Below, piece by piece: positions 6,569 to 13,420 of a stretch of DNA of 13,420 nucleotides. Source of the stretch: Thermomicrobiales bacterium (lineage in GTDB: Bacteria > Chloroflexota > Chloroflexia > Thermomicrobiales > UBA6265); assembly GCA_030446955.1 (NCBI GenBank), contig JAUJMG010000050.1, positions 3,112-16,531 of the forward strand. The letters are read 5' to 3'. Positions within the stretch are counted from its first letter, which is position 1. Each line of letters starts with the position of its first letter. A model generated the notes under the pieces. The model was not told the origin of the DNA and made no database searches. It saw nothing but the letters and a program-made list of their open reading frames with translations. Position numbers and translations under genes: made by a program.

Positions 6569-7233
6569 TCAGATTCCACTCCTCCCGGCGACGGTGGCAT
6601 CAGGCGCGGCATAGAAGTTGGTCTCGTCCGGGAAGTTGCTCGGTCCTCCGCCCGAATGGCAGGCCGTGGACAGGTGCGGGATGGGGTAAGGGGATATCGC
6701 CAGCGTGGCGACTGGCGCTGGAGGCACGTGCCGACTTCTCATCCTCCGGGTTCTTAGCATGGTCACTGTGCGCCGCCGGCCGGCGGCTCGCCACCTATGC
6801 CGTCTCGCCGATGCTGCGCAGGGCGGCCAACTCGGGGTAGGCTGGGACCTGACCGGGGCGAGACACCATGAGTGCATCGTAGCGATCGCTCCGATCGGAA
6901 CGCGATTCGCCAGACCAGGCCGGGTAACGTTCGTGGACAACTGCGGGTGACAGGAAGTTCCAGAGGAATTGGTAGCTTGGGCACCAATTACCGACCAGTG
7001 CGGCGGACTCTAGGCGCCTGAGAAAGAGCATTTCAACCAAACCGCCGGGTGACTTGAGTGCGTCAATGGCGATGTGGGCTCGGGTACAGAAAGGCGGTAA
7101 GGAGTCCGAGGCGAGCGAATTGCGAAGCCATGATGAACTGGGCGCGCGGCTAGACGCCGCTTGGCGCCGGAACCGGCAGACGGAGCAATGGACGTTCCGG
7201 TGTGTTGCACCGTATTAGAAGGGGCCTGATGCA
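6569..7233. other. Long stretch without a confident gene
   Basis: About 660 bases between the remnant upstream of the ADP-ribosylglycohydrolase and the phospholipid operon. Only short frames with poor codon patterns are found, apart from the weak candidate at 6795-7040. I see no tRNA, strong terminator, insertion-sequence end or tandem repeat, and no convincing promoter for the downstream operon. It is most likely degraded coding sequence. Confidence 0.4.
6795..7040 (-). pseudogene. Possible remnant of a protein-coding gene
   Basis: A minus-strand frame contains the protein-like run LVGNWCPSYQFLWNFLSPAV followed by RYDALMVSRPGQVPAYPELA. The same frame stays open further upstream with AHIAIDALKSPGGLVEMLF. 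No start with a ribosome site is apparent (first candidate is a TTG at 7040), and no family is recognised. The aromatic and hydrophobic patterning looks more like real protein than chance, but the evidence is weak. Confidence 0.22.
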
Positions 7234-7944
7234 GTGAAGTTTCGGCAGTTATTGCCGACTCTGGCCACGATGCTTACGCTCACATGCGGCCTGGTCGCGA
7301 TGGAAGCTGCACGGGTCGGTAGTTGGGACCTAAGCCTCGGCCTGATCCTCCTGGCTATGGTCGCTGATGGCGTCGATGGCACCTTGGCGCGGCGACTTGG
7401 GGCGACAAGCACGATGGGCGAGCAACTCGACTCGCTCGCCGACGTCATCGCGTTCGCGGTCGCACCCGCGTTCCTCTTTTCGACCTACTATGTCGGCACA
7501 CCCGCTCCGGTTCGGCTTGGAGCCGCACTGGCCTTCGTCCTAGCCGGCGCATTCCGGTTGGCCCGCTTTCACGCGCAGCCCATACGAGGAGCGTTCTCCG
7601 GCCTGCCGACCACCGTGGCGGGCCCGCTCCTGGGTATAACGGTCGTGGGACCATTTGGCGTGAGCGTGCGGGAAGCCGGTGCAGTTGGTCTTGGTCTCGC
7701 CGCCTTGATGGTCTGCCACCACCCGTTCCCGACGTTAGCGCGGTCGCCGCGTTGGTTCCTGCCGGCGATGGTCGCGGCCCTCCTACCGCTCGGGCTCTGG
7801 CCCCGAATTGAGACTGTGGCCATCGTGGCCGCCGTCACCCTCGGAGCCTACGTGCTGTGGAGCATCGTCATCCAGATTGTGAACGACGATGCGCAAGCCG
7901 GTGATGTCGAAGAGGTGAGGCGCGTTGTCGGACGGCTCCCGTAA
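7234..7944 (+). CDS. pssA: CDP-diacylglycerol-serine O-phosphatidyltransferase (PS synthase)
   Basis: An integral membrane enzyme that would transfer phosphatidyl from CDP-diacylglycerol to serine. The protein has 236 residues with several hydrophobic segments. The CDP-alcohol phosphotransferase signature D-G-x2-A-R-x8-G-x3-D-x3-D is complete: D48, G49, A52, R53, G62, D66 and D70, with an extra D45. The opening KFRQLLPTLATMLTLTCGLVA resembles the N-terminus of bacterial type II PS synthases. The start is GTG 7234 with AAGGGG about ten bases upstream. The choice of serine as acceptor rests mainly on the linked PS decarboxylase gene; by motif alone it could use another alcohol such as glycerol-phosphate or inositol-phosphate. 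The next gene begins 20 bases before this one ends. Confidence 0.88.
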   Translation: MKFRQLLPTLATMLTLTCGLVAMEAARVGSWDLSLGLILLAMVADGVDGTLARRLGATSTMGEQLDSLADVIAFAVAPAFLFSTYYVGTPAPVRLGAALAFVLAGAFRLARFHAQPIRGAFSGLPTTVAGPLLGITVVGPFGVSVREAGAVGLGLAALMVCHHPFPTLARSPRWFLPAMVAALLPLGLWPRIETVAIVAAVTLGAYVLWSIVIQIVNDDAQAGDVEEVRRVVGRLP

Positions 7945-8542
7945 AGCTCCTGCGGGCCGATCATCTGCTGGTACGTTTGGTACGTTCCTCAAGGCCTTTC
8001 TCCAGGCTCGACGGACGGTCGGCGCCGTAGCACCGACGAGCCGTGGCGTGGCACGGCGCATCGCCCGGCTGGCGGGGATGGAAACAGCGCACACCGTGGT
8101 TGAGTTGGGGCCGGGAACCGGTGCTATCACCCGGGAACTGCTCGCGGCGTTGCCGGACGATGGCCAGCTGTGGGCCTTCGAGGTCTACCCCCCGTTCGTT
8201 AGCCACCTGCGAGCGACCATCGACGATCCCCGCCTGACCGTAGTGCCGGAGTCGGCGGAGGCAATCGTCGAGGTCCGCGAGGCACAGGGGTTACCCGGAT
8301 TCGACGCGATCGTGTCCGCGGTGCCGTTCACCTTGCTAGAGCCGGCTGAGATCACAAAGATCCTCCAGGCGGCGGCCCGAACGCTGCACCCAGATGGTGT
8401 CTTTGTAGCGTTGCAATACCACCCCCGATACCTCGCACCCCTGCTGCGGGCACAATTTGCAGACGTCAAACGTGAGGTCTACCTGTGGAACATCCCCCCC
8501 GCGCTCCTGTTAACGGCGCGCGGTCCGCGCGAAAACGCCTGA
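7925..8542 (+). CDS. PmtA-like phospholipid N-methyltransferase (class I SAM)
   Basis: 205 residues. SAM motif I is VVELGPGTG (58-66), with the acidic motif II residue in FEVYPPF (E86) and the motif IV region DAIVSAVPFTLL. The N-terminal FLKAFLQARRTVGAVAPTSR and the C-terminal EVYLWNIPPALLLTAR resemble bacterial phosphatidylethanolamine N-methyltransferases of the Rhodobacter/PmtA type, which are membrane-associated and turn PE into its methylated forms and PC. The start is TTG 7925 with GAGGTGAGG close upstream, inside the end of pssA (20-base overlap). Lying between PS synthase and PS decarboxylase, it most likely acts on PE, but rRNA adenine dimethylase-like enzymes share part of this signature and the number of methyl transfers cannot be told. 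Confidence 0.78.
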   Translation: MSDGSRKAPAGRSSAGTFGTFLKAFLQARRTVGAVAPTSRGVARRIARLAGMETAHTVVELGPGTGAITRELLAALPDDGQLWAFEVYPPFVSHLRATIDDPRLTVVPESAEAIVEVREAQGLPGFDAIVSAVPFTLLEPAEITKILQAAARTLHPDGVFVALQYHPRYLAPLLRAQFADVKREVYLWNIPPALLLTARGPRENA

Positions 8543-9192
8543 GGGGTACACGCTGGCGCCTCCTCTCGGAGGGCCGGACGGCGCTGATGGCGCTCATCGC
8601 GGTGGGGCTGCCCGTCGCGCTGGCAATTCCACCGGCGATCCCGTTGGTGCTCTTCGCTGCCGTCGCCACCGCGCTCACCTTCCGCGATCCTGAGCGCTCC
8701 ATCGTCGTGCAACCCGGAATGGCGCTGTCACCGGCGGATGGACGTGTGATCCATGTAGGTCCCGCCTGGGATGCCCATTGCCAGGCCGAACTCACCGAGG
8801 TCGTGATTTTCCTTGCCTTATGGGACGTCCACATCCAACGCTCTCCCGTGGACGGAGAGGTCGTGGCGCAGCGTCAGCGGGCCGGTGGCTACCGAAACGC
8901 GATGACCCGCGCCGCAACGCACGGCAACAACCAACTTGCGAGCTACCTCATGACCGCGCACGGTCCCTGCGTCGTCACCCAGATCAGCGGACTGATCGCT
9001 CGCCGGATCGTGACCTGGGCTCCCGAGGGGACCACACTGGTCCAGGGAGAACGTCTGGGCATGATCAAATTCGGCTCTCAGGTCACCCTTCGTTTGCCGA
9101 CAACGGCAACCCTCCTAGTGGAGGTGGGCGACAAGGTGTGCGGTGGCCTCACACCTGTCGCTAGACTTGCCGAACCGGCAACACCGGCCTAG
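8485..9192 (+). CDS. psd: Phosphatidylserine decarboxylase proenzyme
   Basis: This enzyme decarboxylates PS to PE at the membrane. It has 235 residues, matching the short (archaeal/Gram-positive type) PSD group. A hydrophobic N-terminal segment (about 33-65) leads into FRDPER (66-71). SPADG (D85), LWDVHIQRSP (H116), NNQ at 148-150 and ISGLIARRIVTW follow. The self-cleavage site is G197-S198 in IKFGSQVTL, where the serine becomes the pyruvoyl cofactor of the alpha chain. D85, H116 and S198 fit the known self-processing triad. The start is GTG 8485 with GAGG seven bases upstream, giving a 58-base overlap with the methyltransferase. ATG 8587 would cut into the conserved EGR segment before the membrane helix. 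Confidence 0.92.
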   Translation: MEHPPRAPVNGARSARKRLRGTRWRLLSEGRTALMALIAVGLPVALAIPPAIPLVLFAAVATALTFRDPERSIVVQPGMALSPADGRVIHVGPAWDAHCQAELTEVVIFLALWDVHIQRSPVDGEVVAQRQRAGGYRNAMTRAATHGNNQLASYLMTAHGPCVVTQISGLIARRIVTWAPEGTTLVQGERLGMIKFGSQVTLRLPTTATLLVEVGDKVCGGLTPVARLAEPATPA

Positions 9193-9197
9193 CGGCC

Positions 9198-9227
9198 AGC
9201 GGAGAGCGCGGAAGATGAGACTCCGCT
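9198..9227 (+). terminator. Hairpin after psd, possible terminator
   Basis: A 7-bp inverted repeat AGCGGAG/CTCCGCT with a 16-base loop starts six bases after the psd stop, before the next promoter. No U-run follows, so the terminator role is tentative. Confidence 0.3.
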
Positions 9228-9230
9228 CGA

Positions 9231-9260
9231 TTGACGCCCTTCAGCGCTCCCCCCTAGACT
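9231..9260 (+). promoter_or_regulatory. Sigma70-type promoter for the gamma-synthase/lyase gene
   Basis: TTGACG (9231-9236) and TAGACT (9255-9260) are separated by 18 bases. Initiation would fall near 9267, about 45 bases upstream of the GTG start at 9313. I see no S-box or T-box structure in the short leader. Confidence 0.5.
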
Positions 9261-9312
9261 CCTCGTCCAGCGACCCGCCCCCTCACGTTGGGGTCAAGAA
9301 AGGGAACACGCC

Positions 9313-10566
9313 GTGGTCTCGCCCAACGGCCGCACCGACAGCAGTCCGGCCCGAGGTTTTGCCAGCCGAGCCGTCCATGCCGGCGAGCGCGCACCAAAAC
9401 CGGACTTCACGCCCACCGCTACCCCGATCTACCCCACGTCATCCTTCTTCTACGACGAAACCGAGACGCTTGATGCGGTCTTCGGCAACGAGCGCGAAGG
9501 GTACGTCTACACCCGCTACGGCAACCCGACAACCCGAGCCCTCGAGACCGCGGTTGCGTCGCTGGAAGGCACCGAGGATGCCGTGGCGTACGCCTCCGGG
9601 ATGGCCGCCATCCACGCCGCCATCCTGCACGAAGTGCAAGCGGGGTCGCGCGTTGTCGCCGCGCGTGACGTCTATGGCGCGACCTACGCGATGCTCACCA
9701 AACTCTTCGCGCAGCTCGGCGTCCAGACGACCTTTGTCGACATCCTGGATCTGGACGCCCTAGCGACGACGATTCGCGAGGTCAAGCCGGCCCTCGTCGC
9801 GTTCGAGACGATCTCCAACCCGCTCCTGCGCGTCCCGGACATCGCCGCGATCTCCCGGCTGGCGCACGCGGAGGGCGCGCGGTTGATGGTCGACAACACC
9901 TTCGCATCGCCCTACCTCGTCAATCCGGTCCGGCACGGCGCCGATGTTGTCGTGCACTCCACCACCAAATATCTGGGCGGCCACGGTGACGTGGTTGGCG
10001 GCGTAATTGCGACGACCCGTGAGCGGGCGGCAGCCTTGCGCGAAGAGGCGAAACTAACTGGTCCTACGCTCGGCCCGTTCGAGGCCTGGTTGACCCTCCG
10101 GGGCATCAAGACCCTACCGCTACGGGTCCGCCGGCAGAGTGAGAGCGCCGCCCGGGTCGCCGCCTGGCTAGCCGACCATCCGGCCGTCGCGAAGGTCAAC
10201 TACCCGGGCCGGTCCGATCTCGGCGCCGCAGCGGGCGTCTTCAATGACGACCTCCGCGGGGGAATGGTTTCCTTCGAGGTCGCAGACGCGGGTCAAGCGG
10301 AGATCTTCCGGTTCTTCCAGGCGTTGCGGCTCTGTGTGCCCGCCACCTCCCTCGGCGACGTCTACACCCTGGTCCTTCACCCGGCGATGTCATCGCACCG
10401 GGCGCTCACGCCCGAGCAGCGCGCCGAGGTGGGCATCGGGGAGGGACTGGTCCGCCTCTCGATCGGCATCGAGGACGTGGAGGACATCACCAGCGACCTG
10501 GACCAGGCGCTTCGCGCCGTCAACGCGCATCTCTCAGCCGCCGCTTCGGCGTCATCGGCAGACTGA
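9313..10566 (+). CDS. Cys/Met-metabolism PLP enzyme (cystathionine gamma-synthase/lyase family)
   Basis: 417 residues, fold-type I PLP enzyme of trans-sulfuration. YTRYGNPTTRALE (66-78), ASGMAAIHAAIL, DVYGATYAML (Y121), the PLP aspartate in VDNTFASPYLVNP (D194) and the Schiff-base lysine K219 in HSTTKYLGGHGDVVGG are all present. The end has GLVRLSIGIEDVEDITSDLD. It could be cystathionine gamma-synthase, cystathionine gamma-lyase, O-acetylhomoserine sulfhydrylase or methionine gamma-lyase. The position where methionine gamma-lyases carry a key Cys (YGCT) is Ala here (YGAT), which argues against that option. The start is GTG 9313 with AAAGGG about eight bases upstream. It has its own promoter and is followed on the same strand by another PLP enzyme after 84 bases. 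Confidence 0.92.
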   Translation: MVSPNGRTDSSPARGFASRAVHAGERAPKPDFTPTATPIYPTSSFFYDETETLDAVFGNEREGYVYTRYGNPTTRALETAVASLEGTEDAVAYASGMAAIHAAILHEVQAGSRVVAARDVYGATYAMLTKLFAQLGVQTTFVDILDLDALATTIREVKPALVAFETISNPLLRVPDIAAISRLAHAEGARLMVDNTFASPYLVNPVRHGADVVVHSTTKYLGGHGDVVGGVIATTRERAAALREEAKLTGPTLGPFEAWLTLRGIKTLPLRVRRQSESAARVAAWLADHPAVAKVNYPGRSDLGAAAGVFNDDLRGGMVSFEVADAGQAEIFRFFQALRLCVPATSLGDVYTLVLHPAMSSHRALTPEQRAEVGIGEGLVRLSIGIEDVEDITSDLDQALRAVNAHLSAAASASSAD

Positions 10567-10607
10567 CACGACGACGTTAATGCGTTCAAGTCCTGATCAG
10601 CGACTGG

Positions 10608-10632
10608 GCACCGTCCGCTGGCCCAACGGTGC
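10608..10632 (+). other. Hairpin just upstream of the next ribosome binding site
   Basis: A perfect 7-bp inverted repeat GCACCGT/ACGGTGC with an 11-base loop ends seven bases before AGGAGA, the ribosome site of the class V PLP enzyme gene. It could be a weak terminator for the preceding gene or a modulator of read-through; no U-run follows. Confidence 0.4.
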
Positions 10633-10650
10633 AGCGATAGGAGACCGTAG

Positions 10651-11832
10651 GTGATTGCAAGCGCGACGACGGACCAGAAGGTGGAGCAACTGCGGAAGCG
10701 ATTGCCGGCAGTGGCACGTACGCGCTACTTCAACGTTGGAACAAACGGCCCGCTGCCGGTGGAGGCCCACGACGCGCTGGTCGCCTCCGCTCTCACAGAG
10801 CTGTATGAGGGACGGATCGTGCCGGGGGTTTACGAGGGCAACCGGCTGCGCAACGCGCGGGTCCGCGGCGTCATTGCGGAGCTGTTCGGGGCCCACCCGC
10901 TGGAGATAGGCCTGACCCACAGCACCGGCGAGGGACTGAATACGGCCCTCTTCGGCCTCAACTGGCATCGCGACGATGAGATCCTGACCACCAACCTGGA
11001 ACACCCCGCTCTCTTCGCCCCGCTCGGCCTTCTCGCACATCGCTTCGGTGTTGTCGTGCGCTACGCCGATATTGGCGACGGTGGTGGGGACGTGGTCGGC
11101 GCCCTGGAAGCGATGATCACGCCGCGAACGCGCGTCATCGCCCTCTCCCATGTGATGTGGTCGTCTGGAGCAGTCATCCCGCTGGCGAACGTGGTGGAGA
11201 TGGCTCACCGCCGCGGGATCATGGTCGTCGCCGACGCGGCCCAGGCAGCGGGCCAAATCCTGGTAGATCTTCACGCCCTGGGTGTCGATGCCTACGCGAT
11301 GGCGGGCCAGAAGTGGCTCTGCGGTCCTGAGGGCACCGGAGCGCTCTACGTCCGCATGGAGCGGCTTGCCGACATCCGCCCGACGAATATCCGCTACGCC
11401 CAGGTCGACCCCAGCGGTTACGTGATGCCTGCCGCCGGAGCCAATCGCTACGAGATCGGCGAGTTCTACGGGCCGGCGGTACTTGCACAGGAGGCAGCCC
11501 TCCTCTTCCTCCGTGACAGCGTCGGCCTCGACTGGCTCTACGACCGCGTCGCCATGCTGGGCCAGCGATGCTGGGAGGCCCTCGACCGGGTCGAAGGGGT
11601 GACGGTGATCACCCCGAAGCACGCGATGGCAGGGTTGGTCTGCTTTGAGACGGAGGGCGTGACGCCGCAAGACATGGCCGCCCGGCTCTACGAGCGAGGG
11701 ATCACCGTCCGCTACGTCGCTTACCCGCCCGGTCCATCAGTCACCCGCGCCGCCTGCGGGTGGTGGAACACGGAGGAGGAGATCGACACCCTGGCCGCCG
11801 CCGTTGCCGAGATCGCCTTCGAGGCACGGTAG
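10651..11832 (+). CDS. Class V aminotransferase-fold PLP enzyme
   Basis: 393 residues, similar to cysteine desulfurase, isopenicillin N epimerase and related class V enzymes. The PLP-binding features are STGEGLNTAL (91-100), NLEHP (H118), ADAAQAAGQ (D195, Q198) and the Schiff-base lysine K221 in AMAGQKWLCGPEGTGALYV. The flexible active-site cysteine loop of SufS/IscS-type desulfurases is not obvious, so a desulfurase role is not supported. Racemase/epimerase or lyase/aminotransferase activity on an amino acid is equally possible. The start is GTG 10651 with AGGAGA seven bases upstream. It lies between the trans-sulfuration enzyme and the NodB-type hydrolase, with a 57-base gap to the latter, suggesting co-transcription. 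Confidence 0.86.
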   Translation: MIASATTDQKVEQLRKRLPAVARTRYFNVGTNGPLPVEAHDALVASALTELYEGRIVPGVYEGNRLRNARVRGVIAELFGAHPLEIGLTHSTGEGLNTALFGLNWHRDDEILTTNLEHPALFAPLGLLAHRFGVVVRYADIGDGGGDVVGALEAMITPRTRVIALSHVMWSSGAVIPLANVVEMAHRRGIMVVADAAQAAGQILVDLHALGVDAYAMAGQKWLCGPEGTGALYVRMERLADIRPTNIRYAQVDPSGYVMPAAGANRYEIGEFYGPAVLAQEAALLFLRDSVGLDWLYDRVAMLGQRCWEALDRVEGVTVITPKHAMAGLVCFETEGVTPQDMAARLYERGITVRYVAYPPGPSVTRAACGWWNTEEEIDTLAAAVAEIAFEAR

Positions 11833-11889
11833 GGGCGGAGGCCACGTGCGCGAGTGCTGTGACTGGGGAAGGAGCGAAAGCAGGTCGCG

Positions 11890-12693
11890 ATGGAGACGAC
11901 GGACAACAGTCGCCCACTCTGGCCCGCCGGCCACCGAGCCGCGCTCTGCCTGACATTCGATGTCGATGGACTATACGGCGAAGCCAACAGCCGCGGCCAG
12001 GACGAGACCTACTGGGTCTCCCAGACAGCCTACGACGCCACGGGCACCGAGCGCCTCCTGGATCTCCTTGCCGACACCGGCGTGCAAGCGACCTTCTGCT
12101 GGGTTGGTCGGGTCGCTGAGGAACGCCCAGATCTCGTAGGGAGGGCCGTGGCCAAAGGCCACGAGATCGCGCTCCATACCTGGGACCACCGCCCCTACAA
12201 TCGTCTCCCCGACGATGAGCAGCGGGTCGATATGCGTCGTACCTTCGACACGCTGTCCGCCATCGCTGGTACTCCGCCGGTCGGCCACAAGACGGCGGGA
12301 TGGCGCTACAACGCCGCCACTCACGAGATTGCCCAGGAGATGGGCTTGAGCTGGGTAATGGACGAGCCGGGTGGCGACCTGCCCTATATGATTCGGCCAG
12401 AGACGACAGGACCACCGTTGGTTCAGCTCCCACCCTCGCGCTTCTTCGACGACTACACCTACTTCATGGATCAGATGTTGACGCCACAGCAGACGTTTGA
12501 GTGCTGGAGGGAGGACCTGGACGTGTTGCGGGCGGAGGGCAAGCTGATGTGCCTCACCTTGCACCCGTTCGTTTCCGGTCGTCCTGGTCCCTCTCGGGCG
12601 GTCGCCCACCTGATCGACCATGCCATCGACGCTGGTGATATCTGGATCGCCCGAGCCGACCACCTCGCTCGCTGGTGGCTGGAGCAGAAATGA
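11890..12693 (+). CDS. NodB-type polysaccharide deacetylase / amide hydrolase
   Basis: 267 residues with the metal-dependent carbohydrate esterase 4 (NodB) motifs. TFDVDG holds the catalytic base D24 and metal ligand D26; the metal histidines are H96 and H100 in HEIALHTWDH. VGHKTAGWRYN stands in for the usual motif 3, and LTLHP carries the motif 5 histidine. There is no signal peptide, so it is probably cytoplasmic. Together with the TFDVDG form and the LHPFVSGRPGPSRAV tail, this points to the PuuE / HpPgdA-like / cyclic-imidase branch rather than exported peptidoglycan deacetylases. It may hydrolyse a small amide, imide or ureide. The start is ATG 11890 with AGG five bases upstream. Neighbouring PLP enzyme and amidohydrolase genes fit a small-molecule catabolic role; substrate unknown. 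Confidence 0.86.
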   Translation: METTDNSRPLWPAGHRAALCLTFDVDGLYGEANSRGQDETYWVSQTAYDATGTERLLDLLADTGVQATFCWVGRVAEERPDLVGRAVAKGHEIALHTWDHRPYNRLPDDEQRVDMRRTFDTLSAIAGTPPVGHKTAGWRYNAATHEIAQEMGLSWVMDEPGGDLPYMIRPETTGPPLVQLPPSRFFDDYTYFMDQMLTPQQTFECWREDLDVLRAEGKLMCLTLHPFVSGRPGPSRAVAHLIDHAIDAGDIWIARADHLARWWLEQK

Positions 12694-12788
12694 TAGTCCG
12701 TCTGCCCATCCCCCCATCCCCGTTTCTGGCTTCAATACAGGGGATCAGGGATCGTGGGTCGTCGTGTGATCACGCTCATTCAGTCCGA

Positions 12789-12809
12789 CCCGCCTGCCCG
12801 TCAGGCGGG
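12789..12809 (+). terminator. Strong GC hairpin between the deacetylase and amidohydrolase genes
   Basis: A perfect 8-bp stem CCCGCCTG/CAGGCGGG with a five-base loop lies about 95 bases after the deacetylase stop and 39 bases before the amidohydrolase start. Only CTTCT follows, not a real U-run. It may be a terminator or attenuator. The rest of 12694-12848 shows no gene; a GTGATCAC palindrome lies around 12767. Confidence 0.4.
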
Positions 12810-12848
12810 CACGCTTCTCGGCCGCGCGAGGAACATTGAGGAGATCGA

Positions 12849-13420
12849 ATGCCCGCAGACCTGATCTTTGTGAACGGTCCCATCATCACTGTGGACGATG
12901 CCCGGCCCGAGGTAGAAGCCGTCGCGGTTCTCGGTAACCGGATCGTTCAGGTGGGCAGCGATGGCGAGGTGCGGTCGGAGGCGGGCAGGGCAACCCGCAT
13001 CGTGGACCTCGGCGGCCGTCCCCTCCTGCCCGGCATCAACGATAACCACACCCACCCGATGGCCTTTGGCGAATCGCTCTCGAGCATCGATGCTACTCCC
13101 GGCGCTGCCCCGACTCTCGCCGTGCTTCAGGACGCGTTTCGACGGGCCGCCGCGGAACCGATCGGCTCCGGCGCGATCGGGGACGCTGGCGACGGCTGGC
13201 TGCAGGGACGGGGCTACGACGACACGCGGCTCGACGTTCACCGCCACCCGACCCGCTACGACCTTGACGAAGCCACTGGAAACCGGCCGGCCGTTCTGGT
13301 CCGAACCTGTGGGCACCTGGCGGTCGCCAACTCCGCAGCTCTCGCTCGGGCGGGTGTTACCCGCGCCACGTCGGACCCAGTGGGCGGCCAAGTAGACCGG
13401 GACGAGAGCGGCGAACCGAC
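12849..13420 (+). CDS. Amidohydrolase, YtcJ-like (amidohydrolase 3 family), 3' end cut off
   Basis: 190 codons are visible and the frame is open at the right edge; the family is normally about 500-560 residues. The N-terminal beta-sandwich strand reads ADLIFVNGPIITVDDARPE. PLLPGINDNHTHP follows with the metal-binding HxH of the TIM barrel. GDGWLQGRGYDDTRLDVHRH and VLVRTCGHLAVANSAAL are typical of YtcJ-type metal-dependent hydrolases. The start is ATG 12849 with GAGGAG five bases upstream. Substrates of this subfamily are mostly uncharacterised amides or N-acyl compounds. It probably works with the upstream NodB-type hydrolase and PLP enzyme, though the 155-base gap with a hairpin may mean separate regulation. 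Confidence 0.92.
   Translation, partial: MPADLIFVNGPIITVDDARPEVEAVAVLGNRIVQVGSDGEVRSEAGRATRIVDLGGRPLLPGINDNHTHPMAFGESLSSIDATPGAAPTLAVLQDAFRRAAAEPIGSGAIGDAGDGWLQGRGYDDTRLDVHRHPTRYDLDEATGNRPAVLVRTCGHLAVANSAALARAGVTRATSDPVGGQVDRDESGEP

Noticed and set aside
7189..7218. TGGACG-N18-TATTAG as promoter of the lipid operon
   Set aside because: The transcript would start after the AAGGGG ribosome site at about 7219-7224, so it would not work for the GTG 7234 start.
6248..7233. Mobile element or CRISPR array in the gene-poor stretch
   Set aside because: No terminal inverted repeats, transposase motifs or regularly spaced repeats were seen.
9193..9312. SAM (S-box) or T-box riboswitch before the trans-sulfuration gene
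   Set aside because: With the predicted promoter the leader is only about 45 bases and lacks the conserved elements.
10597..11670. Minus-strand frame of 357 codons opposite the class V PLP gene
   Set aside because: Shadow of the plus-strand gene, whose PLP motifs are complete; the antisense translation has no family features.

Overview
The window looks like chromosomal DNA of a high-GC bacterium. Coding density is high, several genes start with GTG or TTG, and Shine-Dalgarno sequences are good. A perfect CIRCE (HrcA) operator lies upstream of dnaJ. The exported protein has a 'QDGTPAGG'-type low-complexity leader, which fits Chloroflexota of the Thermomicrobia/Sphaerobacter kind; that taxonomic guess is an inference. 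Most genes are housekeeping or metabolic. I saw no phage genes, insertion sequences, CRISPR array or rRNA.

Left part (1-3730, mostly minus strand): the 3' end of glmU runs off the left edge (UDP-GlcNAc synthesis). Before it comes a tRNA-Gln(UUG) with its own TTGACA/TAGCAT promoter. Next are an exported, histidine-rich Spy/CpxP-like protein and dnaJ, which has a sigma70-type promoter with the CIRCE operator just upstream of the -35 box.

Middle (3825-7233): on the plus strand, a RimJ/RimL-type GNAT acetyltransferase and a small cytoplasmic sulfite-oxidase-like molybdopterin enzyme. On the minus strand, an ADP-ribosylglycohydrolase-family protein. Its GTG start overlaps by four bases (GTGA) the end of an upstream reading frame that looks like a frameshifted gene remnant. 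The stretch from about 6248 to 7233 has no confident gene, only probable decayed coding sequence.

Right part (7234-13420, plus strand): a tightly overlapping phospholipid operon encodes phosphatidylserine synthase, a PmtA-like methyltransferase and a phosphatidylserine decarboxylase. Together these would make PE and probably methylated PE/PC from CDP-diacylglycerol. After a likely promoter comes a Cys/Met-metabolism PLP enzyme (cystathionine gamma-synthase/lyase family). It is followed by a class V aminotransferase-fold PLP enzyme, a NodB-type deacetylase/amide hydrolase and the start of a YtcJ-type amidohydrolase that runs off the right edge. The last three may form a small catabolic cluster acting on amide- or imide-containing amino compounds, but no substrate can be read from sequence. 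Nothing here is a clearly new system. The items most worth checking are the lipid operon with its embedded methyltransferase, the CIRCE geometry, and the remnant coupled to the ADP-ribosylglycohydrolase.
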